A program made the translations under genes and the position numbers. This document shows positions 1 to 10,383 of a stretch of DNA of 64,000 nt, one piece after another. Every line of letters begins with the position of its first letter. Within the stretch, counting starts at the first letter, position 1. The DNA comes from Zizania palustris (lineage: Eukaryota; Streptophyta; Magnoliopsida; Poales; Poaceae). Location of the stretch: contig JAAALK010000289.1 in NCBI GenBank assembly GCA_019279435.1, positions 46,813,164 to 46,877,163 on the forward strand, read 5' to 3'. The notes under the pieces were generated by a model. It was not told the DNA's origin, searched no databases, and worked only from the letters and a program-made list of their open reading frames with translations.

Positions 1-824
1 TTAGCTAGTGCAAATGGTTCGGCTGTATTCTTTTACCGGTGTTCCGTTCGCGTGAGTTTTGGTATTCGTTCTTGAACTCGCTGGCGAGGTGGTGCCGTCG
101 ACACTCCGGCGATCTCTAACTTACCACATTTAATTCAGTCTACGGCATTTCTCCAGAAATAAACAGAGGACATATGATGTGATACATCCAGCTGAAAAAC
201 ATCGGAGAAGAAGGAAAGAAAAAGGAAAGATACAAGACGATGGAGCGATTAGAGTACACTCATGAGAGAAAAAAAAATCGAAATCTGCAACAATTATGTT
301 TGATATATACTTCACAGTTAAACCAGATGTATCCCACTGGTTTCAGGTGAATTGTAAAAAAATATTTCAGATTATCAAATATTTAGTGAACAAAAGAAAC
401 AATGTTAGACAACCAAACATTAAGCGGTTAATTTATAATTTTTACGATTTTGCAATATGTCATTGGTGTGTCATAGATAGGGTTACAGATTGTGGGTTAG
501 TACTGCTAGCCTAACCGTACGGTATTGTTCACGTAAACAGTATCCTTAGGTACCAATGTAGCAATCTTATCCAACGTGACACTCCAACAGAACAAAATCA
601 CTTTACAAAATCGCATTAAGGTTAAATAAATGATATTTAAAAAGTTATGGGGTTAAATACCTGATTTATTAGGTTATAGATTAATCAATCAATAATAGGC
701 AATGAGGTTATGTAAACTTATTCTAAACTAAAATCACTATGTCGAGTTGAAAAGACATCTTCTCTTTGGATGTCAGAATGGGGCTCGCGAGGTGCCTGCG
801 TTTAAAAAGCGGGGACTTGGTGGA
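1..824. other. Intergenic DNA, no gene recognised
   Basis: AT-rich plant intergenic sequence. Open frames here are short and have no recognisable domain or plausible splice structure. I see no RNA gene and no clear transposon termini before the 8-bp target duplication at 825-832. Confidence 0.5.
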
Positions 825-832
825 CACGGTGA

Positions 833-1560
833 CAGTGACAGCTCCAGAAAATTTTCCTTGGATGTTCCTACTCATACTATAAAACTTTAAAATATATCAT
901 AAATAGTACACAATTTTAAAATATGTCATAATAGAGAAATTATATGTCATAACATCATAAATACTCCAAATTAACACAACAATCAATCAATCATTCAATT
1001 TATCAATTAGAAATTTAACACTTAACAACGCAAGACCAAATACCTTAGGAGTGGAGTTAGGAGGCAGGAGGCCAGGAGCAGCCGTCAGGTGCCAGCCTAG
1101 CCGAGCACTCGAGTAGGGGGCAACGGGTAGCCGGGCGCCGGCCACCGGGAGTCCGGTAGAACCGAGGAGGCGAGGGCTGAGAGCAGAGGGATCAAGCCTC
1201 AGGGCATCGCCACGTCACTGTCGGGGACGGGAACTCCAAACTCGGGCGTCGGCGCGTCGCCGCGTCGGCCGTCGGCTGTCTGGTCTTTAGGAGGCGGAAG
1301 CCAGGAGGCGGCCGACGAGATGGCGGGAAGGCGGGAGGCGGCCGGCACCCGATGGGTGGCGGGACCCAGATGCGCAGAGCATAGGAGCCAAGGCGGGACG
1401 TTTAGGGCTTGGTGAATGGTGAGTCGCATGACGACGCTACACTACTAGCGCTACAGTAAAATAAACAATAATGAGTCGAATTATAACCTATAATGGTGTA
1501 ATGGGCCAAAATACAAGGTAGTTCAAGACCCACCTAGACTACTTTGTGGAGCCGCCACTG
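833..1560 (-). mobile_element. Non-autonomous hAT-type DNA transposon with GC-rich interior
   Basis: The element is 728 bp and is flanked by a perfect 8-bp direct repeat, CACGGTGA, at 825-832 and 1561-1568, the TSD length typical of hAT elements. Its ends are imperfect inverted repeats: the left begins CAGTGACAGCTCCA and the right, read on the minus strand, begins CAGTGGCGGCTCCA. The left third (about 870-1040) is AT-rich, while about 1050-1440 is strongly GC-rich with purine-rich GGAGGC-like repeats and a 76-codon minus-strand open frame (1199-1429). No transposase domain is visible, so it must depend on a transposase supplied elsewhere. The GC-rich core may be a leftover first exon of a transposase gene or a captured host fragment. 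Strand is set by the right-hand end, which resembles the usual 5' terminus of such elements, and is uncertain. Confidence 0.8.
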
Positions 1561-1568
1561 CACGGTGA

Positions 1569-2069
1569 ACTAACCCAAGAAGGTACAAATCTCGACGTCG
1601 ATCAGACGGGTGTGATATGGGGTGGTGCATGAACTTGGCTCAACCAGAAAGGAAATAAAAGGGCAGAATTGTAATTTGATAGAAGTGGAAGAATGTCGCG
1701 TTGGTCGAATCAACTCAGTGTGCCACAACGGAAGCGGGGCATGCTAATGGCATTTTTGACTCAAAAATCATCTTAATGTTTCTATACATGCTATATCAAT
1801 AAGAAGCTTTTCATCGAAATTTTATCTTACAATGTATGATTTTTTGTCTTCACTTATTTTCCTCTTCTTTATTCAATCACAAATGGGTGAACCGCACGTA
1901 TAGAAAATGAAACAATCGCTCAATACATGTAGAGTGGTTTCTTTCTCTGCAATACTAGCAATAACGATAGAAACCATTTCATACATGAAAAATCGTTTCC
2001 TCCAATTTTTTCCTATCTTTTCATTAACTCTTTTGGTCACATCATATTTTTGTTGAGGCGACGTGATAT
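1569..2069. other. Intergenic DNA, no gene recognised
   Basis: About 500 bases between the hAT element and the Tourist-like MITE. No credible coding frame, RNA gene or repeat structure is seen. Confidence 0.45.
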
Positions 2070-2072
2070 TTA

Positions 2073-2272
2073 GGGTGCGTTTGGTAGAACTCTAGCTCCA
2101 GCTTCTTTGTCTGAACTAGAGCCAAGCTAAACATTATTCCCGAGGAGTAGATCCCACTTAGAGCACTCTAGAAAAATGAATTGGAGTGCTAGAGTAAAGT
2201 CTAGCCATCTTTAAATGCTCTACTCCAACTTCAGTATGGATTTTAGGATCCGAAACTCTACCAAACATACCC
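2073..2272. mobile_element. Tourist-like (PIF/Harbinger-type) MITE
   Basis: A 200-bp element flanked by the 3-bp duplication TTA at 2070-2072 and 2273-2275. The terminal inverted repeats match over about 19 bases: GGGTGCGTTTGGTAGAACT on the left, and GGGTATGTTTGGTAGAGTT reading inward from the right. A GTTTGGT-type terminus, a TTA/TAA duplication and no coding capacity are the standard signature of Tourist-like MITEs in grasses. It lies in the 5' flank of the host gene that starts coding at 4710. Confidence 0.85.
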
Positions 2273-2470
2273 TTAATGCCATAAAAACTATCTAACAGAG
2301 ACGTCCGATGCTTCAGATGCTGCGTTCATTGTGAGTCAAAAGTGAATTTATTGTGGGCTTGTTGTATCCATAGGAAAACGACGGGGGTGGATCTAGGTGG
2401 GTCGTAGCATACCCTAGAAGCTCCATATAAATAAGTATATACTAGTATCTTTTGCAACACAATTCATTCC

Positions 2471-2545
2471 ATGGTCTAACGGAGAATATGCTTCTTTGTG
2501 AAGGTGAGGCACGAGGGTTTGAACCTCATGCATGCATTATTTTTT
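2471..2545 (+). other. Possible tRNA-derived SINE or pol III promoter-like segment
   Basis: A B-box-like stretch GGTTTGAACCTC (about 2516-2527) follows an A-box-like TGGTCTAACGG (about 2472-2482) at tRNA-like spacing, and a T-rich tract begins near 2540. No complete cloverleaf can be drawn, so it is not called a tRNA. It could be a decayed SINE, or an internal piece of a hAT-type transposon whose GGGGTGGATCTAGG-like motif lies near 2384. Weak evidence. Confidence 0.2.
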
Positions 2546-2669
2546 CCTTTGTTCGTCTATGATGTTTGATAGACCACTAAAATAATTTAGTTTTTTATGA
2601 TTATTTGGCGTGCATGCTAAATTTTATTTAGTAACTAAATTAAACATGGTATTAGACTTTGACTCGAGT

Positions 2670-2672
<3 letters not shown>

Positions 2673-2700
<28 letters not shown>
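2673..2700. repeat. (AT)n microsatellite
   Basis: An uninterrupted run of about 14 AT dinucleotides in intergenic DNA. It is likely length-polymorphic. Confidence 0.95.
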
Positions 2701-2789
2701 CAAGAATCATGTATTAGATTTTGATATGTTTCCTATTTACAATGATATATGTATATATTTATTTTTTATATTAAAACACGGTGTTCAGT

Positions 2790-3105
2790 TTTTAGATATA
2801 GCACCAAGCTTTTTTATTGGATTCCTATCCCATCGAATTTTTAGATATTATTTTGGAGTATTAAATATATACTATTTATAAAACACATTCATAATCAGTG
2901 AATTATTCGTGAGACTAATATAATTAGCCTAATTGCGCCATGATTTGACAATGTAATGCTATAGTAAACATTTGCCAATCATAGATTAATTAGACTTAAT
3001 AGATTCATTTCATGAATAATGTAATTTTTTATAATTAGTTCACATTTAACCTTTCAAATTAATATACACACATCTGATTTGATATAAACTAAACTTTAGC
3101 GCTAT
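2790..3105. mobile_element. Degenerate copy of a high-copy grass TIR/MITE-like repeat
   Basis: The core around 2925-3010 carries recognisable phrases of a very common grass repeat: CCATGATTTGACAATGT, then AGTAAACATTTGCCAAT, then a TTAATTAGACTTAATAGATTC segment. A CATCTGAT...TAAACTAAACTTTAGC end lies near 3072-3100. Termini and target duplications are too decayed to define, so both edges are approximate. There is no coding capacity. Confidence 0.5.
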
Positions 3106-3545
3106 ATAAAAAGTCAATTCAAAACTCGAAAACCCTAGACCTACTAAACATAAAAATACACATGCAACGGCAAAAGGAAACAGACCCTCCCGCATGCATC
3201 GTTATTATAGGAATCTATCCTCATTACCAGTTTTGTATATTTTGATAATTAATTTGAAAACAAAATTAATAAATAACTCTAACTATGGTATATCACAATA
3301 GTAATTCTAATTATATAATTTTATATTTATATAATACATAATTTAATTATATTGAAAACATTATTAATTGAGCTCTTATATCTTGCGACTTATTTGAAAT
3401 CTATGGATTTTTAGTCTTTTATATAAAATTAGTTCAATTACTCTAACATTTTTCGAAATTTTAAATCGAAACTCAGAGATTTGGTGCCTAAATTTTATTT
3501 TAAAGAAGTTGAAACGTTGGAAAACCAAAAAAGAAGCGGCAAGCG
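3106..3545 (+). promoter_or_regulatory. Presumed proximal 5' flank of the AIPP2-like gene
   Basis: AT-rich DNA between the degenerate repeat and the GC-richer presumed transcribed leader. A TATA-like TTTTATATAAAA lies at about 3417-3427, roughly 110-130 bases before the leader I infer. The transcription start cannot be fixed from sequence alone, so this is only a candidate. Confidence 0.25.
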
Positions 3546-3549
3546 CGAG

Positions 3550-3796
3550 AAATCCGGAGCCCGAATCGGATATGATGGAGAGAGATCGAATCAGATTTGA
3601 AGAGAAATAGAAAATGCCCGATGATATAGATGATCAATCAATTGCTCGCGAGATCCCCTAATCCTGCTCCAGGTATTTCGTCGATGGCCTTCTCCCTTCT
3701 TCGTCTCTGTCTCGCCGATTTTTAATCTTTTCCGTCGGCGATCCGGTTACGAGCGGCGGCGTTCGTCGGAGCAGCCTGCCACAACCTGCCCGGGAG
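3550..3796 (+). other. Candidate non-coding 5' leader exon with two short uORFs
   Basis: A compositional step near 3540 to GC-richer sequence is followed by good donor sites at 3673 (CCAG/GTATTT) and 3797 (GGAG/GTACGT). A matching acceptor (TTTCAG) ends at about 4652, just before the coding exon. If 3550-3796 is the leader, it holds two short upstream ORFs: 3572-3610 (12 codons) and 3614-3661 (15 codons). The intron would be about 0.86 kb, of a size common for leader introns in plants. This is inferred from splice signals and composition only. Confidence 0.4.
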
Positions 3797-4709
3797 GTAC
3801 GTTCCTGTTTCTCGCTCGCCCCAATCTACCTTACCGTCGATCGCTAGTAGGATTTACTGGATTAGTTGCGTACGACTGCAGCACAAGGATTTGTTGGTTA
3901 ATTAGCCAGCAGATCTGTCTGGCTAGGGTTAGTTAGCGCGCGATGCTACTAGTAGCGATTTAGTTTCTTGGTTGGATCGCCTTAGGATGAGCACTTCATC
4001 AATGATTCTTTGTCCTTCAGAAGATCAGATCAGAATAGATCAGATCAATGTGAGGGTTAATAGAGACGAGACGATGTTTCTTGCAAGATTGAAGTGCAAC
4101 CCACCTTCATCATAAATAAATTTACACCGTCTTTAGTTGTGCGGTGCATTAGCGATGCGAATAGCTATGTAAATGTATTGAAGTTAACAAATTTTACCTT
4201 GATCTTTTCTAGTCATTTTTCATTTGGCAACTCAAGCAGTCAGCCATAGTAACATTTCTCAGTAGTGTCAACTAATCTAACAACTAAAGAAATAAATAAC
4301 TAATGTTCTGCAATGAATATCCATCGTGTGAGCATAGAAATCAGTGAGAAAACCATATTGTAAGGGGAAGGAGCATCATCGTGTGGATTTGTGAGGACCT
4401 CACTGTTTTCCTGGGTGTTATTGTTTGAGAAAATCCATGATTTTCCACTAACAAGGCGCTGCTTCTATCAACGAATAGAAGTTCCACGATTTGCCACTGA
4501 ACAAACTGAACAATAGTTGAACTTATATTCATTGATGAAATTTTGTGGAATCGGTGCTTGACTGCTTGTAACTGTTAAATCGTGGATTTTCTACTATTTT
4601 TTTGATATCATCTAAAGTGTGACAAAATACTTGTGTATTGTTCCTGTTTCAGATATTTCTCGGATGCAATTGTTATTTTGGTGATATATAAGGTTGAGCC
4701 GAATCAGAA

Positions 4710-6899
4710 ATGGGAAATCACAGTGGATATAGAGGCTTACATTTTGGTCCTAAACCCAGCACATTAGCTTTGAAGAGAGTTTCAAGAATGAATGGGAGAT
4801 GCAAAAGGAAGCCATTGATGGAAAAAATATTAAAAGAAGTCAGAGTTAGCCGAAGAGCATATAAGCTGCCTGCCATTGGAAATGGAAACATTAATTATAA
4901 TAATAGAAGTGGTATCAATATCAAAGGTCAAGCCAAAGTTGGCAATGATAAGATGCATAGAAGGAATTGCAATATTAAGGATCAACGATGTGAGGTTTTG
5001 TCGCAACCAACAGGTTCATCATATCCTCCCAAGAGTACCACTAAGTTGCCATTTACCCCACGAATGGATGAAAATTTAGATCCAATGGCAAAAAGTTCAT
5101 GCAAATCACAGACTAATCAAGAGGGTGCTGTGTTTTTTAGAAAGGATACCAACATTGGTGAAGGATTGAAATCCTTCAAGGGAAAAAATGATTCTATTTC
5201 AAAAGGATCAAAACTCTCAATGGCAAATGAACTATTGGTCTCTAATAGAGTTAATTCAAGTGAAGACAATATATGTGATAAGAAATGCAATGGTTATAAG
5301 ATTGACAAAGATAAGAACATAGTAGGTCATATAAACTTTGGTTCAAACAAGAGTTTGTCCATGAGAGGTTACGTTCCTCCAATGTGTGATGATCGTCATA
5401 TAGATACGATAAATGGGAATGAAGTTCCAAATCTTAGCCCATTGATAAAAGGAAAGCCTAAGGTGCGTGATAGTGATGATTATGAAGACCACCCTTCGAT
5501 CAAGGGGCCAATGAAGAAGCGGAGAATGTATATTGTAGAAAGTGATGATGAAGAATCTGATTGTGGTGATCAAAATTCTATGGATCTTAATAATCCTAAC
5601 AATGTCACTTTTTCAATTGCTCTAGAGTCTGTCAGGAGGGAGTTCTATAGTTGCTCACAACCCATTGATGAACCTATTTGGAGGTATGGTACATGCTTTG
5701 TATTTCAATTTGAGTTGCCATTACTCACTGTACATTTATTTAAAATCTAATGTAAAGATTGTTTATGTTAATAGTGGAATCTTCCAAATAGGGGGCGAAG
5801 ATTATTTACCATTGTCTGCACATCTATCAACTAAGTCCTGCAAGAAAGTATGGGATCTGTCAATATCAATACCATTGATTGTCCAAGTGACAAAGCTTTT
5901 TAGGTCAGAGGTCTGGCCTAAGAGCCTAAAGGCACCCACTGATGACAACATTGGCTTGTATTTCTTTCCTCACAAAATGAGGTGCCTTACATAATCTTTA
6001 CCCTTCTTTTTATTTGTACAACCTCTATGATCTACTTCTCTGTATGAATTAGATGTCTAACTTTGTTTTTTCCTATTTGTAGGGTAAATAAAGGCATGGA
6101 CCAATTAGTTAAGGATATTGTGGAGAATGATATGACATTATGTGCGGTTGTCGGTGAAGCTCGGATGCTAGTATTCCCTTCCACACTATTGCCTGAAAAA
6201 TATCAAAGTACGTATATGTATCTATTATTGCCTCAAAATGTTGCTATTGTCTTACAAATTGAGTTAATTATATCAAATAATTTATAATTTATGCACATGT
6301 TCGGAATCATTAATTATTCATCTTGAATGTGATGCTTGTTCTACATGCAAACTTAATTCTCATTGTGATGTTTGTGTTGTTCAACCATTGAACATTCTTT
6401 ATCTCTAGCTTTTCAAGGGAAACACTATCTTTGGGGTGCATTCAAACGCAGAGAAGAGCATCAGCATCAGCAGGCTGTAGCAGCGTCAAAGCAGCAACAT
6501 GGTTTGGATCAGCATTGCAAGAAGGATGTTGTATCAAACCTGCATGATGAGGCGCAACGCAAAGATGACCCATACAACATACAAGAAACGCTAGCTACAA
6601 GGAAGCATGCATTGCGCTTGGGGAAGAAGCCACAATTGTCAGTGACTGAGGTGGACCGACACAATGACATGGTCGAGGAGGAGTGTGCCGAGGCTAGGGC
6701 GATGGAGCGTACTAATCAGACGCATGTTGCTGATGCAAGTATAGATGTTGCGTCTGCAAATATTCATGGTAGAGTGGTTGGCTTGTTGCTCCAGCAAACT
6801 CCCAGGGTGGAGGAGCTTATTCGAGAGATGCAGCGTGAGGGCAAGCTGGTGGCTACCTTGGAGGGAAAGATGATCGGAGCAACAACAATGCTCCCGTGA
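4710..6899 (+). CDS. AIPP2-like SPOC-like domain protein (four coding exons)
   Basis: The spliced model joins 4710-5683, 5775-5981, 6083-6207 and 6409-6899. These total 1797 bases, or 598 residues plus TGA, and every junction is GT-AG and keeps frame. An in-frame TGA at 4695-4697 supports the ATG at 4710. Residues 1-315 are basic and low-complexity, with a KKRR nuclear-signal-like motif near residue 269 followed by an acidic stretch. Residues about 320-452 match the plant AIPP2-type SPOC-like domain: DEPIW, then LSAHLSTKSCKKVW, VWPKSL, IGLYFFP, MLVFPSTLLPEKY and HYLWGAFKRR, in family order. The remaining 145 residues are Gln/Glu/Arg-rich. In Arabidopsis, AIPP2 and its paralogue pair this domain with a PHD finger in a BAH-PHD histone-reader repressor complex. 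No PHD-type Cys/His cluster is present here, so this is a PHD-less relative or a truncated paralogue. A nuclear role is inferred. It is the only host-type gene seen in the window. Confidence 0.82.
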
Positions 6900-7074
6900 A
6901 AGAGTGATGCTTCTAGTAAGCTTCACAAAACTGTTTTAACTGGATTGGTTATTGTGGGTTTTGACCTTACTATGGTTACCATTTACCAATTGAACTAAAT
7001 TTGGATTTTAATCAAAAAATTTTATAATTCTAAAATATTCCTAGAGTAAGATGATTTTTCACGTTTTAAATATT
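6900..7074. other. 3' flank of the AIPP2-like gene
   Basis: Short AT-rich stretch between the stop codon and the first base of the Tat-like LTR. No canonical AATAAA is seen, so the polyadenylation site cannot be placed. It may have been displaced by the retrotransposon. Confidence 0.4.
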
Positions 7075-8219
7075 TGTTGGGGTGTTTTTTGGTCACACTT
7101 TGACACACGTGTGGCCTGAGAGATCTGCTTCACTCCAGTGCAGATCCTACGTTCTTAGAAAAAGGGTTCAAGATGTTCCAATCAGTTTGACCCAACAATT
7201 TGTAAGGGAATAGAAAGTATGACATTAGTAGCATGGCCTATCGGCTATCGAGCCGATGACCGCAACAAGGATTGTATATTCGTGGAATATCATGTGATCA
7301 GCCTTATGGCCGATGACCTAAGATGTAGCCATCGGGCGAGCGTATCATCGGTTGATAAGATGAATAGAGAACCACATATGCTGATGGATGCTTTTCCGAT
7401 GACTTATAAGATGTATTATGGAATAAAAAATAACCCATTGACTTGTAGTCCGACGGAAATAAATAAAACGTGCTAGATAATAACTCTATATCAGGAAAAT
7501 TATCATAATAATTAGATCGGACCTAAACGAGACAGTAGCTAGTCATGATGATCTTAATAATAAATCAAAGAATTTGGCATGTTTTATTTAGATGAATGAT
7601 ATACAACATGAAAGAGTTATAATAGCAAGAGATGTCGGACTTAACCGATGAAGTCTCAAACTATCACACATAAATCACATCAATCTAAGAGATTAAACTG
7701 AACTGATGTAGCTTTAGACCTAATCAATACACCGAGAACAATCGGCGGTCATATTGTTTCAAGGTTCACCTCAAGAGATCAAATTGAATTGATGTATCTG
7801 TGAGGATACTGATCTAATCGGTACGGACGTCGAGGGTGGCAAGACTCACCCTTTTGCCAAAGATCAAAATGATGCAGCCCACCTCCGAGTGCCGAACCCC
7901 GCTAGAATAAACCTTGGAGACCAAGGGTGGCGATGCGTCGAGTAGTTGGTTGATAGAGATGTGTCTTTCTAAGCTAACCAGGGATACATATTTATAGTCC
8001 AGAGACTTACTGTTCAAGTACTCTATCTTAACCAATTCCGGATAATCTTTATCTTCTTCTTTTCTGCATCTTTATCTTCATCGGTTTCTTTTGCATCCGA
8101 TCGTCTTGTAAAAGTATGGACGAACTTCCTTGGCTTTATTTGATCGAACCTCTTCGACTTTTGGTTGACCGTGCGATATTCTTAGTGGGCTTGGGCTTAA
8201 CCAAATCTTGGCATCAACA
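7075..8219 (-). repeat. B1 3' LTR
   Basis: A 1145-bp LTR running on the plus strand from TGTTGGGGTG to GGCATCAACA, so in element sense it reads TGTTGATG...CCAACA. It is related to the LTRs at 30828-31930, 63415-64000 and, inverted, 27125-30529. The minus-sense TATA box is at 7989-7996. The sense-downstream part (about 7220-7420) is dense in ATCGG/CCGAT motifs that can pair as hairpins. Confidence 0.85.
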
Positions 8220-8237
8220 CATGTCCCTCCAGTTTCA
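8220..8237 (-). other. B1 polypurine tract
   Basis: On the minus strand this reads AAACTGGAGGGACATG immediately before the 3' LTR terminus TGTTGAT. That is the expected place and composition for the plus-strand primer of an LTR retrotransposon. B2 has the equivalent tract at 31931-31946. Confidence 0.65.
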
Positions 8238-9472
8238 CATTATCAACAGGCTTTTGGTGCTTCGAAACTATCATTCATTATTTCCTACAACCCAGCCTTT
8301 TCACACGATCTTTTCACATTCATTAATGTCTGTCGAAACCCTTCGTCTTCTTAATTTTCTTCGTGTTTCGACCCCAAATAACTTCTTTCTATGTTTCTCT
8401 CTGCTAGGATTGGCCAAGCGTGCCAAACGAAGAGTCATTTTGGCTAATAAGTACTCAATTTTCTTCGTCCTTGCTGTCTACGCCTCCTTCATATCGCTCC
8501 TCGCTTCTACTCTAGGTTTCCTTCATCGGCCTTTAGTGCTCTTCCGATTGTCACCACCTTGTCATCCTCCTTCTTTGTCACCCTGTACTGAACGAGATGA
8601 CTGATATTGACAGGATCCCCCTAGTGAGTCTCTAATCTTCCATTCCTTGGCTTCTTCTTTTTTTCTTTTTTTGGTTCTCATTTTCTACTTCTTTTGATCC
8701 ATTTTCTTATATACAGGTCCTTCAAAACCAAGTTTTTATTCCAATAGCCACTCATCCATATAGTTTCTTCTTGGGTCCCCTAGGTAACCCCGATCCTATT
8801 GACCTCATAAACGCTGAGACTTATCGAATCCCTTTCAAATGTTATCCCATGCACTCCTCGGACTTCGGTCTCGACCCTTTTCCTTTCCTTATCCTTGGCT
8901 GGCGTGACTGGTCTCTTAGTGTATCATCCACCTATCATTCCTTATGAGATGATATAGACATCGACCATTGTATTAACCTCTCCCTTGCTGAGCCCTATCA
9001 AAACGGATCAATGCTGACTGCATCTTGCTATTTTTGGTTCAATGCTTTTAATGCCTTTGCTTTCGGAAATGGGCTAATGAGCCCTACTTTGCTTGACATC
9101 CATTTATTGACCTGCCATGATATTGTTTCTTTGGCCAATCCTCTCTCTTCGCCTCTAACCATCCCACAACTTAGGTATTGTCTTGGTTGAGAAGTGGGGC
9201 CGATATATTTTAAGGCACAACAAGAAAACTGGCCTCGTAAATACTCGCGAGCACATTTCCTTCCTCAACCTCCAGTTAGAAGAATTTGTCTTCTATGTGT
9301 CGGCTCTGGCCTCGACCTTCCAGTTTCAATCCCTGGTAGAATGGCTTGTTGCCCATGTGTGGATTCCCTTTGGTCGCTTCCTCCTTGGGGCCACATATCG
9401 TCTTCTCTATTCTGTATCGGCCAACCTGTTGGCCAGTACCTTCATCGGTCGGCCCAAGGGGCCCTGGTGGTT

Positions 9473-10383
9473 TGTAGCGCCCCGATTTAACAAATCGAGA
9501 CATTATTGAATTTCGTAAGAAAAACAATAATCCAAGAGGTTCATCATGCGACAATCGTACATACGACAATGTTCATGGTACACAGACCATATTTATTACA
9601 TCATTGTTTTAATAAAAACAGTAAAGTGAAATAAATAGTAAACGGCATGACGAACGTCTTCTCCAGGATCTTTCTTCTCGACTGGGTCGCTACTCCAGAC
9701 CGTCTTCAAAATACGCATCCTCTGTGGGGTCCAACGGGTATGAGTACAAAAAGTACTCAACAAGCCACCGCAAATGCAGATAATAATGCAGGGTAATAAA
9801 CAAGGAAGGATAATGGCTAACATTGTAGAATAATGCAGTTGCAGTTATGGCATTTAGTGTAATCATATTTTAATCATGCGGAAAGTAAACATGAACATCA
9901 TCAACATCGACTAACTCGAGGGGTACAGTCAGCCCCACCTCGCTCAACAGTCCTTACATGTCAATCCATCATGCACATACATATTCAAAGTAAACTAACT
10001 GGGGGATGTCACGCAACCCGCCCTCGACCGTGGGCTCGGCTTTTCGAAAAGATTTAAGACTCTGATCAGAGATGTACTACTGTACCCACAAGGCACGCAC
10101 TCATCCCAAACGAGATGACCCATTTCACGGGAACTCGTGCCAAAACCTCGATATGAGATGTCCCAAGCGATAACCACCCGCTCTAGGTTTCGCCGGCGCG
10201 CCGGGCCGCATCCCGGCTAACGTCGCACCCCCTTTTGCGCCACATTGGTACAAGTCACCCGCAGGTGCAACTTGACCCATCTCCAAATGGTGGCCTCGGT
10301 TTGGAACAACCCATACCTTAGTTAGGACTTACCCACTAGACTTGTGGTTAGTACGTAAGTGTATTGCAACGGATCCCTCAGAC
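9473..10383 (-). repeat. A LTR1 (partial; R-U5 side only)
   Basis: About 911 bp equivalent to 14074-14984 of LTR2. The U3 side is missing. At 10378-10383 the hexamer TCAGAC is shared between the LTR and pol, and it marks a microhomology deletion joint. LTR1 carries small differences (near 9582, 9847, 10025 and 10304) at sites where LTR2 and LTR3 agree. Confidence 0.9.

Noticed and set aside
1199..1429. 76-codon frame in the hAT element as a possible host exon
   Set aside because: No start context, splice model or domain. Kept only as part of the GC-rich core of the transposon.
8116..8604. 162-codon plus-strand frame just before the PMD first exon of B1
   Set aside because: Starts inside the LTR and crosses its terminus and the purine tract; most likely non-coding leader of the antisense gene, not a separate protein.
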